From Bacteroidota bacterium (lineage in GTDB: Bacteria > Bacteroidota > Bacteroidia > 2-12-FULL-35-15), in NCBI GenBank assembly GCA_025963715.1, contig JAOQAG010000038.1, positions 1-64,000 of the forward strand: a stretch of DNA of 64,000 nucleotides, written 5' to 3'. Below are positions 52,668-60,260 of this stretch, piece by piece (position 1 is the stretch's first letter; each line of letters opens with the position of its first letter). Made by a program: the position numbers and the translations under genes. The notes under the pieces were generated by a model. That model was not told the origin of the DNA. It saw nothing but the letters and a program-made list of their open reading frames with translations, and did not search any database.

Positions 52668-54350
52668 TTAAATTTTAGAATTTACAATCCGGAGAATCTC
52701 TGTTTCCAGCGAAGTGGCTTTTGTCTCTAATACGTTGCCTTGCTCAATAATGTTCTGTGCAAACGCTTTATCTGTTAATCCGGCTGCATTTATTTTTACA
52801 TTCAGGAAAGCGCCCATCACCGCCGAACGTGCGCAAAGTGCGCCAACACCGGCATCTGTCACCGAATTAGGATTTCCAACTTCGGCCATTGCCTTGATCA
52901 CTTCCATGGAATCGAAACACAGCTGCATCACCTTGAATGGCACTTCTGTAGCGTATCTGGTAGCATCCTGGATGGCCTGGGTGCGTGCTTTCTTTTCTTC
53001 GTCAGTTGCCTTTGGCAAGCCAAATGCTGTCATGATTTTGTTGAAGGCATTCGTGTCTTCATCCACCAGTTTTAATAATTCGTTTTTATAATGCTGTCCT
53101 TTTTCCGCCCAGTCCGAAAACTCTTTCCAGCGCTCGTCCCAGCCCGGTTTGTGCGATGAAAGATTGGCCACCATCGTTCCAAGTGAAATACCCAGTGAGC
53201 CGATGTAGGCAGAAATAGAACCACCGCCCGGAGCAGGGCTTTCGCTTGCTGTTTCATCAGCAAATTCAACCAAATTCATTTTGATCAAACGCTCTTTGCT
53301 CTCGTCTTTCAATAAATATTCGATGATGCGCTCTTCCGGTTTGAACGGGGCTAATTCGTCCAGCCCCAGTGATTTTACCGCGATCCTGATCAGCTCTTTT
53401 TCAGAAACGCCGGTAGAACGGTTTTGTTTTTCAAGAAAATATTTTCCGGCATCCAGCATGGATTTAAGCGGCACCAATCCTACCAGCTCTGAGCCGGTAA
53501 CGCGCATCCCGCGCTCATTTGCTTTGTTGCACACTTCGTCAAATGCTTTGTGAACGGATGTGATGTTAATGTTGGTAAGGTTCATCGAGATCTGCGCAAT
53601 GCCGTATTCCTCGATGTACCAGCCGATGGCTTTTACCGATTTTAAAGAGCCGGGAATGTGTACCGGATTTCCTTTTTCGTCGGTTACAATTTTACCTGTT
53701 ACAGGATTTCCTTCGCGTTTTACGCGGCCGCCTTCGCGCACGTCAAATGCAATGGCGTTGGCGCGACGGGTGGAAGTGGTATTTAAATTTACGTTGTATG
53801 CCACTAAAAAATCGCGGGCGCCAATCACGGTCGAGCCTGATTTTACAGAATGTTCGGCCGGACCAAAATTCGGTTTCCATTCCGGTAATTTTATTTTTTT
53901 GAAAAATCCTTCGTATTCGCCCGCACGGATTACCGATAAATTATTGCGTTCTTTATTTGATTGTGCCGCTTCGTATAAATAAACCGGAATGTTCAATTCT
54001 TTGCCAACGCGCCCGCCTAATTTTTTTGCAAATTCAGCAGTTTCTTCCATGGAAATGCCCGCGATCGGGATTAGCGGGCATACATCGGTGGCGCCCATGC
54101 GCGGATGTTCGCCTTTGTGTTTGCTCATGTCGATCAGTTCGCCCGCTTTTTTAATGGCTAAAAAAGCCGCATCGATTACTGCCTGCGGTTCGCCTACAAA
54201 CGTTACTACCGTTCTGTTGGTGGCTTTACCCGGATCCACATTTAATAATTTAACTCCTTCTACCGATTCAATTTCGTTGGTGATTTGTTTGATGATGTGA
54301 AGATCGTTCCCTTCCGAAAAATTCGGAACGCATTCGATTAGTTTGCTCAT
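52668..54350 (-). CDS. ftcD: Formiminotransferase-cyclodeaminase (bifunctional)
   Basis: A 560-residue cytoplasmic enzyme that moves the formimino group of N-formiminoglutamate to tetrahydrofolate and then deaminates it to 5,10-methenyl-THF. The N-terminal transferase domain (about 1-300) begins 'LIECVPNFSEGND' and has the 'HKGEHPRMGATDVCPLIP' block with the catalytic His. The C-terminal cyclodeaminase domain (about 340-550) contains 'TASESPAPGGGSISAYIGSLG'. Both are complete. Its ATG overlaps the acyltransferase stop (ATGA). With HutG also present, two routes from formiminoglutamate to glutamate are encoded side by side. Confidence 0.94.
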   Translation of the reverse strand: MSKLIECVPNFSEGNDLHIIKQITNEIESVEGVKLLNVDPGKATNRTVVTFVGEPQAVIDAAFLAIKKAGELIDMSKHKGEHPRMGATDVCPLIPIAGISMEETAEFAKKLGGRVGKELNIPVYLYEAAQSNKERNNLSVIRAGEYEGFFKKIKLPEWKPNFGPAEHSVKSGSTVIGARDFLVAYNVNLNTTSTRRANAIAFDVREGGRVKREGNPVTGKIVTDEKGNPVHIPGSLKSVKAIGWYIEEYGIAQISMNLTNINITSVHKAFDEVCNKANERGMRVTGSELVGLVPLKSMLDAGKYFLEKQNRSTGVSEKELIRIAVKSLGLDELAPFKPEERIIEYLLKDESKERLIKMNLVEFADETASESPAPGGGSISAYIGSLGISLGTMVANLSSHKPGWDERWKEFSDWAEKGQHYKNELLKLVDEDTNAFNKIMTAFGLPKATDEEKKARTQAIQDATRYATEVPFKVMQLCFDSMEVIKAMAEVGNPNSVTDAGVGALCARSAVMGAFLNVKINAAGLTDKAFAQNIIEQGNVLETKATSLETEILRIVNSKI

Positions 54351-55408
54351 TTTGTGCTTATAATTTGAGTGATTCTTTTTCTTAACGGTTTTTCAATGCA
54401 TAAAAATGCTAAAGCAGAAATTAATATCAAAGCAATTAGGTAAAAATAAAAAATTATCGTCGTGGAAGCTTTAAAATGGGTAAGGATCATGAACACAGAA
54501 AACCACTCTGCAACCGGATGCTGCAAAATATAAATGGCATAGCTGATGTTACCCAGGAAAACGAGCGGTTTTAATGAAAACACAGAAGAAATTCCTTTTT
54601 TGGTGAATTGCAGGCTGATGATGATCAGCACAAATAGCGGCGCTAACAAGCCGTTATGGATCCATGGCAAAATGGGATTATCGGTAGCGATGATCAGGAA
54701 CAGGAGTGTGCAGGATCCTAAAAATACAATCGTGGAAACGCTATTGTTCCAATTGATTTTATGCCGGTTTACAATGGTTGCACCGGCCATTCCAACAATA
54801 AATGTATTCATGTGAAACAAGGGATTGTACAGCATAAATTCGCCCCAGGAGCGGCTGTCTCCATGATCTGCTGATTTCATCAGGATGTGAATAATGGCGC
54901 TGATGACCCAGATCGTGATGGTGAAAAAAAGAATTTTTTTCGTGGAAACCTGTTCAAAAAAGCGCAGCAGAAAAGGAAAGTACAAATAGAAAAAAAGCTC
55001 TACGGATAACGACCATGCTGGAAAGTTGATCTCGAGGCAAATGCCCGGCACCCATGCATGTAATCCAAGCATTTGGAGAATAATGCTATTCCCTTTTGGG
55101 ATACTGTGGTATAAAAAAAATCCTGAGATCAATGCCATGAAAAAACCGAAGAAATACAAAGGATAAATGCGCGCAAAACGCTTGAGGTAAAATTCTTTTT
55201 TGTCAATTTTCGAACGATCCGTTTTGTAATACACATGGGCTAAAATGTAACCCGACAAACAAAAAAAGTAGCTGACCGCAAATGCGCCTTCTTTTGCAAA
55301 ATGCTGAAGAAGCCCGCTGTTAAAAGGAAAAGCATGCTGACCGTAATGAAAAATAAGAATCATCAGCGCAGCTACAAAACGCGTAAATGTAAGTTGCCTG
55401 ATTTCCAT
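54347..55408 (-). CDS. Acyltransferase 3 family membrane protein
   Basis: A 353-residue multi-pass O-acyltransferase of the OafA/YrhL type, with about ten helices. The family start 'RQLTFTRFVAALMILIFHYG' contains the conserved Arg-Phe and catalytic His, and 'KEFYLKRFARIYPLYF' the second signature (RxxR). It typically transfers acetyl or other acyl groups to surface glycans or lipids. It is inserted between hutG and ftcD with a one-base overlap (TAATG) upstream and a four-base overlap downstream, so it is fully embedded in the hut operon. It has no evident role in histidine metabolism. Confidence 0.85.
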   Translation of the reverse strand: MEIRQLTFTRFVAALMILIFHYGQHAFPFNSGLLQHFAKEGAFAVSYFFCLSGYILAHVYYKTDRSKIDKKEFYLKRFARIYPLYFFGFFMALISGFFLYHSIPKGNSIILQMLGLHAWVPGICLEINFPAWSLSVELFFYLYFPFLLRFFEQVSTKKILFFTITIWVISAIIHILMKSADHGDSRSWGEFMLYNPLFHMNTFIVGMAGATIVNRHKINWNNSVSTIVFLGSCTLLFLIIATDNPILPWIHNGLLAPLFVLIIISLQFTKKGISSVFSLKPLVFLGNISYAIYILQHPVAEWFSVFMILTHFKASTTIIFYFYLIALILISALAFLCIEKPLRKRITQIISTK

Positions 55409-56442
55409 TAAACGCGGGAATTTTTAGCTTTAATAAAATCCGTTACCAAATAAGCGATCAGCTTTCCGGTTTTGTTGTCCGTTTTAATGTGCGATAAAAC
55501 CGGTGCCGCTTCCGCGATGTGGAGATACACCGCTTTTGTATTTTTTCCGCAGCAGCTCACAAATTGCCGCGCCTGGTTGGCACTGATCCCGCTGGATGTT
55601 TTGGCGCTGGAAGGAATATTTTGCACCGTATCCATATCCAGCTCAATGCCGCAATACAACTCTTTTGTAAAATCAATGGCGTTCAAAACCGCTTGTTTAA
55701 AGCTCAATTCTTCCTGTACAAAAATTTCTTCGAAGAGTGAATATTGAATTTGTTTGGAATATTTTTTTAATTCATTCAGTACATTTTCCGAATTGTAATT
55801 TTCGTGCAATCCCACGATGGCATACTTGTTCAAAAATCCTTCATGAAAAGCATAACTGAAACCATTTCCGCTGTGGCGGCCTTCCAGTGCACGAAAATCG
55901 GTATGCGCATCGGAATTGATGCAATTAATTTTTGCTTCCGGCAACAGCTTGTTTTTTAATAATCCAAGTGCAGCGCCTTTTATATTTCCATACGAATTAT
56001 TGTGTCCACCGCCAATAATAATAGGCGTTTTACCGGCACTCACAATCATACTGATCACTTCCGTAACGCGCTGATCGACTTGGCTTACCAATTCGCGTAA
56101 CGTTTGTATATCTGCTTTTTCAGCTTGTTTCATCAGGTCATCCATATCCACATGGCCAAGGATCAGCAATTCATCGCCTTTAAAAAAATGATTGCTTTGG
56201 ATATTTAAAATATTGGAAAGTGCAGGCTGCCATGCGGTTTGTGCGCCACCACGGCCGTAATTTGCGCGTACGCCAATGTCTTCGGGCAAACCGAGCAATA
56301 CATATGTTGCGGAATTATTTTTTAGTTCATCCGCAAGAGCTGACGAACTCAGTGTTTGCACGCATTCGCCCAGCTTTGTTTCACCGGCACGCTTGCGGGT
56401 AAGGTGTTGAATGTGTTGCTGATCGTAAATTTTTAAATGCAT
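55408..56442 (-). CDS. hutG: Formimidoylglutamase (arginase family)
   Basis: A 344-residue binuclear manganese hydrolase of the ureohydrolase family that cleaves N-formimidoylglutamate to glutamate and formamide. The metal ligands are seen in GGGHNN, 'NSDAHTDFR' (DxHxD) and 'GIELDMDTVQ' (DxD). 'ALEGRHSGNGFSYA' is the substrate loop. The hut neighbours (hutI, ftcD) support formimidoylglutamate over arginine or agmatine. The gene starts three bases after the hutI stop. Confidence 0.85.
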   Translation of the reverse strand: MHLKIYDQQHIQHLTRKRAGETKLGECVQTLSSSALADELKNNSATYVLLGLPEDIGVRANYGRGGAQTAWQPALSNILNIQSNHFFKGDELLILGHVDMDDLMKQAEKADIQTLRELVSQVDQRVTEVISMIVSAGKTPIIIGGGHNNSYGNIKGAALGLLKNKLLPEAKINCINSDAHTDFRALEGRHSGNGFSYAFHEGFLNKYAIVGLHENYNSENVLNELKKYSKQIQYSLFEEIFVQEELSFKQAVLNAIDFTKELYCGIELDMDTVQNIPSSAKTSSGISANQARQFVSCCGKNTKAVYLHIAEAAPVLSHIKTDNKTGKLIAYLVTDFIKAKNSRV

Positions 56443-56445
56443 ATA

Positions 56446-57696
56446 TTATTTGGTCACTACTTTTCCGCCAATGATCACTGTTTCCACTAAATTACTTCCA
56501 AACGAATACGGAATAAAGCTATAGCCCGGGATTTCTTTTGTAATAAATACATTCGCTTGTTTACCAATGGCAATGCTGCCGTGCGTAGCGCTCAGGTCCA
56601 TTGCGTAAGCCGAATTGAGCGTTGCCGCATTGATTGCTTCTTCCGGCGTCATTTTATATTGCACGCAACACACCGAAAGTAAAAAATTCATATTTCCGCT
56701 TGGGCTGCTACCGGGATTATAATCGCTGGCAACCGCTACCGGAAGCCCTGCGTCGATCATCTGGCGGGCAGGAGGGAAGGGCAGATTTAAAAAGAAAGCA
56801 GCGCCGGGCAGGATCGTCGGCATTGTTTTTGAATTTTTTAATGCTTCAATTTCTTTTGCTTCCACAAATTCCAAATGGTCCACACTGATCGCTCCGGCTT
56901 CCACTCCGGCGAGCACGCCGCCAAAATTACTGAGTTGCTCGGCATGTACTTTTGGTGTCATCCCGTGTTTTTTTCCGGCAGTTAAAATTTCAATTGTTTC
57001 TTCTTTTGTAAAATATTTTTGCTCGCAAAAAACATCGCAATAATCCGCCAGTTTTTCAGCAGCAATTTTTGGCATCATCTCATTGATCAGCAAATCGATG
57101 TATTTTCGTTTGTCGCCCTGCAACTCCCGTGGAACGGCATGTGCGCCTAAAAATGTAGCTTTGATCGTAAGCGGCGAAAGTGTTTTTAATTTTTGGATCA
57201 CGCGCAGCATTTTTAATTCCGATTCGGTGCTTAAACCATAACCGCTTTTAATTTCAACCGCCCCTGTTCCCTGGAGCATGATCTCATTTAAGCGCGCCAA
57301 TGCGCTTTCAACCAATTCATCTTCAGAAGCATCGCGTAATTTTTGCGCCGAATTTAAGATCCCGCCTCCGCGTTCAAAAATCTGCTCGTAGCTCAATCCG
57401 TTGATCCTGTCCACAAACTCGCCCACACGGTTGCCCGCATACACAAGATGGGTGTGACTGTCGCAATAACACGGCAGCACCACTTTATCCGATGCATCAA
57501 TGATCGTTAAGTTGGTCCAGTCGGTAATCCCTTCCCAGTCGTCCATCCGGCCGAATCCGGCGATCTTGTCATCTTCCAGTGCCAGCCATGCATTTTCGAT
57601 ACAACCCAGTTTTTTCATTTGTGCACCTGCCAGCTTTAACTGCGGTTCATCTTCGATTCCGGCTAATTGTTTTATATTTTTTATCAGGATTTTCAT
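56446..57696 (-). CDS. hutI: Imidazolonepropionase
   Basis: A 416-residue amidohydrolase that opens the ring of 4-imidazolone-5-propanoate to formimidoylglutamate, the third step of histidine degradation. Metal-site residues are in 'DSHTHLVYAGNR' (HxH), 'HAEQLSNFGG', 'SVDHLEF' and 'AVASDYNPGS' (Asp). It is the first gene of the minus-strand operon, and neither hutH nor hutU is found in the window, so these must lie elsewhere. The 64-bp region upstream is shared with the divergent T9SS gene and has no clear consensus promoter. Confidence 0.94.
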   Translation of the reverse strand: MKILIKNIKQLAGIEDEPQLKLAGAQMKKLGCIENAWLALEDDKIAGFGRMDDWEGITDWTNLTIIDASDKVVLPCYCDSHTHLVYAGNRVGEFVDRINGLSYEQIFERGGGILNSAQKLRDASEDELVESALARLNEIMLQGTGAVEIKSGYGLSTESELKMLRVIQKLKTLSPLTIKATFLGAHAVPRELQGDKRKYIDLLINEMMPKIAAEKLADYCDVFCEQKYFTKEETIEILTAGKKHGMTPKVHAEQLSNFGGVLAGVEAGAISVDHLEFVEAKEIEALKNSKTMPTILPGAAFFLNLPFPPARQMIDAGLPVAVASDYNPGSSPSGNMNFLLSVCCVQYKMTPEEAINAATLNSAYAMDLSATHGSIAIGKQANVFITKEIPGYSFIPYSFGSNLVETVIIGGKVVTK

Positions 57697-57760
57697 TCAA
57701 AAATAATTTGCCATCTAAAGTAGAAAGAATTACTTTTATAAAATCAAAAAATACTGATTA

Positions 57761-58834
57761 ATGAAAAAAATTATAGCATTCTTTTTTGTTTGTTTCCTGT
57801 TAAATTCACACTTTATAAAAGCGCAGGACAGTTGCATTACTGCGTACCCATTTTGTTCCGGAACTATTTATAATTTTAACCGTCCTGCCGGGATTGCCGC
57901 ACCCACCGGCCCGGATTACGGCTGCCTTTCCTCACAGCAAAGCCCGCTGTGGTTTTCCATTCACGTAACCACATCAGGCCCCATAGATATTACCGGTGCC
58001 GGGCTGGACTCTGCCGATAATCCTATGGACATTGACTTTATTTACTGGGGGCCATATTCAACGTTAACCGGCGTGTGTTATTCACAGTTGGATGCAGCGC
58101 ACATTGCTGGTTGTGATTATTCTACCAACAATGTGATCGATGTAAATCTTCCTTCCGCAGTTGCCGGTTCGTATTACATTGCCATGGTTTCCAACTATGC
58201 GGGGATTCCTGCAAATATTTCGTATTCGCAAACCAGCGGAACCGGTGAAGCATCCTGCGTGCTGCCCTGTTCCTTTACGTCCATGACGGCTGCCCCCGGC
58301 GCCTGCAATCCCGCAGATAACAAATACAATCTTTCCGGTTCTCTGAATTTTGTAAGCCCGCCTTCTACAGGAACGCTTACTGTTTTTGGGAGCTGTGGCG
58401 GCAGCCAAACATTCAGTCCGCCGTTTACCAGTCCGCAGAATTATACATTTAATGGTTTAAATTCCAATGGCAACAGCTGTTTTGTAAACGCGTTGTTTTC
58501 TGCAAATTCCTCCTGCAACATCAATCAAACGTACACAGCGCCCATTGCCTGCAACCCGTTTTTGGGCCTGGCTGCGTATGCAAATGAAATTGGTTTAAAA
58601 ATAGCGCCCAATCCTTCCAACGGAATTTTTAACATCAGCTTTCAATCCGGTTCGCCCGATGAAGTAATTACCATCACGGATATTGCAGGGCGGAAAGTAT
58701 ACCAGGAAATAGTTGTGAAATCAACAGGTACATACAGCAAACAAATTGACCTGACCGCATTTGACAAAGGGATTTATTTTGTAAAAGTTGCCGGTGAAAA
58801 AGGTAGCAGCACACAAAAAATTATTTACAATTAA
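57761..58834 (+). CDS. Secreted protein with T9SS type A sorting domain
   Basis: A 357-residue exported protein. A signal peptide (MKKIIAFFFVCFLLNSHFIKAQ) is followed by a Cys-rich domain (about 23-275) clearly homologous to the N-terminus of the giant adhesin at 29131: shared features are 'PFCSG', 'G..YGCL.SQ..P.WF', 'DIDFI.WGPY', 'C..SYLDAA/AGCDYS' and 'GSCGGSQ.F..PFTSP.NYT.NG..SNG'. Then comes a short linker with 'NPSNGIF' and a type A T9SS domain ('ITDIAGRKVYQEI', 'LTAFDKGIYFVKV', 'KIIYN'). It should therefore reach the cell surface or medium. Ligand unknown. The same N-domain joined to the other class of sorting domain is a telling contrast. Confidence 0.85.
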   Translation: MKKIIAFFFVCFLLNSHFIKAQDSCITAYPFCSGTIYNFNRPAGIAAPTGPDYGCLSSQQSPLWFSIHVTTSGPIDITGAGLDSADNPMDIDFIYWGPYSTLTGVCYSQLDAAHIAGCDYSTNNVIDVNLPSAVAGSYYIAMVSNYAGIPANISYSQTSGTGEASCVLPCSFTSMTAAPGACNPADNKYNLSGSLNFVSPPSTGTLTVFGSCGGSQTFSPPFTSPQNYTFNGLNSNGNSCFVNALFSANSSCNINQTYTAPIACNPFLGLAAYANEIGLKIAPNPSNGIFNISFQSGSPDEVITITDIAGRKVYQEIVVKSTGTYSKQIDLTAFDKGIYFVKVAGEKGSSTQKIIYN

Positions 58835-58860
58835 GGTCGGAGTTGCGCAGTATTAATCAT

Positions 58861-58868
58861 TAATTTTG
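58861..58868 (+). promoter_or_regulatory. -7 promoter element for aroC
   Basis: TAATTTTG, an exact TAnnTTTG match 22 bases before the aroC ATG. A TTG exists 15 bp upstream, shorter than ideal. Confidence 0.5.
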
Positions 58869-58890
58869 CTTGTAACAGAACATCACATTT

Positions 58891-59973
58891 ATGGCAGGCA
58901 ACACGTTCGGCAAATTATTTACGCTTACCACTTTTGGTGAATCCCACGGCGAAGCGCTGGGCGGGATTATTGATGGTTGCCCGGCCGGATTAATAATTGA
59001 CCTGGAATTTATCCAATCGGAGCTGGACCGCAGGCGACCCGGCCAATCCCACATTGTTACCCAACGCAGGGAAAGCGATAAAGCCGAATTTCTTTCTGGA
59101 ATCTTTGAAGGAAAAACCACAGGAACACCTATCGGTTTTATTGTGCGGAATGAAAATCAAAAATCGAAGGATTACGAGCACAATGTGGATGTATACCGTC
59201 CCTCACACGCCGATTATACCTACGATGCAAAATACGGCATGCGCGATTACCGCGGTGGCGGCAGATCATCTGCCCGTGAAACGGTAAGCAGGGTAGTGGC
59301 AGGTGCTCTTGCCAAGCTGATTTTAAAACAAAACAGAATTTCTATTCGAGCCTATACATCTCAGGTGGGTGATATTAAATTGTTAAAAAAATACACAGAG
59401 CTGGATCTGGATAAAATAGAAACAAACATTGTGCGTTGTCCCGATGAGCTGATCGCGGAAACGATGATCAATAAAATTGAGCAGGTGCGTAAAGCCGGGG
59501 ATACCATTGGCGGCGTTATTTCCTGTGTGATCAAAGGCACACCGGCCGGATTGGGTGAGCCTGTTTTTGATAAATTGCATGCCGATCTTGGCAAAGCGAT
59601 GCTGAGCATTAATGCTGTAAAAGGCTTTGAATACGGCAGTGGTTTTGAAGGCGTAAAAATGAGCGGATCACAACACAATGATGTGTTTACTACCCAAAAT
59701 GGGGTAATCACTACAAAAACAAATCATTCGGGCGGCATCCAGGGCGGCATCAGTAACGGTGCTGATATTTATTTTAATGTAGCGTTCAAGCCCGTTGCCA
59801 CGATCATGCAGCCGCAGGAAACGGTGAACTCAAAAGGCGAAGCAGCACAGATCATGGGAAAGGGAAGGCACGATCCTTGCGTATTGCCCCGCGCTGTGCC
59901 GATAGTGGAAGCGATGGCGGCCTTGGTATTAGTTGATCATCTACTAAGAAATAAGTCGGTAGTTCTTGGTTAG
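58891..59973 (+). CDS. aroC: Chorismate synthase
   Basis: This 360-residue tetrameric FMN-dependent enzyme converts EPSP to chorismate, the last step of the common aromatic pathway. The three family signatures are visible: '[18 protein letters not shown]' at the N-terminus, '[21 protein letters not shown]', and '[17 protein letters not shown]' near the end. The length is usual. A single-gene transcript is likely. It is separate from aroK at 3726, as aromatic genes often are in this phylum. Confidence 0.96.
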   Translation: MAGNTFGKLFTLTTFGESHGEALGGIIDGCPAGLIIDLEFIQSELDRRRPGQSHIVTQRRESDKAEFLSGIFEGKTTGTPIGFIVRNENQKSKDYEHNVDVYRPSHADYTYDAKYGMRDYRGGGRSSARETVSRVVAGALAKLILKQNRISIRAYTSQVGDIKLLKKYTELDLDKIETNIVRCPDELIAETMINKIEQVRKAGDTIGGVISCVIKGTPAGLGEPVFDKLHADLGKAMLSINAVKGFEYGSGFEGVKMSGSQHNDVFTTQNGVITTKTNHSGGIQGGISNGADIYFNVAFKPVATIMQPQETVNSKGEAAQIMGKGRHDPCVLPRAVPIVEAMAALVLVDHLLRNKSVVLG

Positions 59974-60121
59974 TAGTTCGTAGACGGGAAAAGAAAGTAG
60001 GCAAAAGCAGTTTGCAATAGGCAAGGAAAAAAGTAGACAATAGGGAAGGAAAAAAGTAGACAAGAGGCAATTGGCAAAACATAAATAAAAAAATAAAAAC
60101 AACAGCAAACACAGAACTGTA

Positions 60122-60174
60122 AACTGTAAACAAAAAACTCAAAACTGTAAACAAAAAACTCAAAACTGTAAACA
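60122..60174. repeat. 21-bp tandem repeat
   Basis: The unit AACTGTAAACAAAAAACTCAA begins at 60122 and 60143, with a partial third copy at 60164. To its left, 'ggaaaaaagtagacaa' is repeated at about 60023-60065. The gap 59974-60260 holds no gene and ends with an inverted TTTAAAGTT phrase. Confidence 0.75.
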
Positions 60175-60260
60175 ATAAAAACATTATAATCATAAAAGCT
60201 TAAAAAGAAGTTTACGCAGAAAGCCAAACTTTGAACTTTGAACTTTAAACTAAAAAAAGA

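Noticed and set aside
60000-60200. A CRISPR array at the 21-bp tandem repeat and nearby repeats
   Set aside because: The units are contiguous with no variable spacers, and no cas gene is present in the window.
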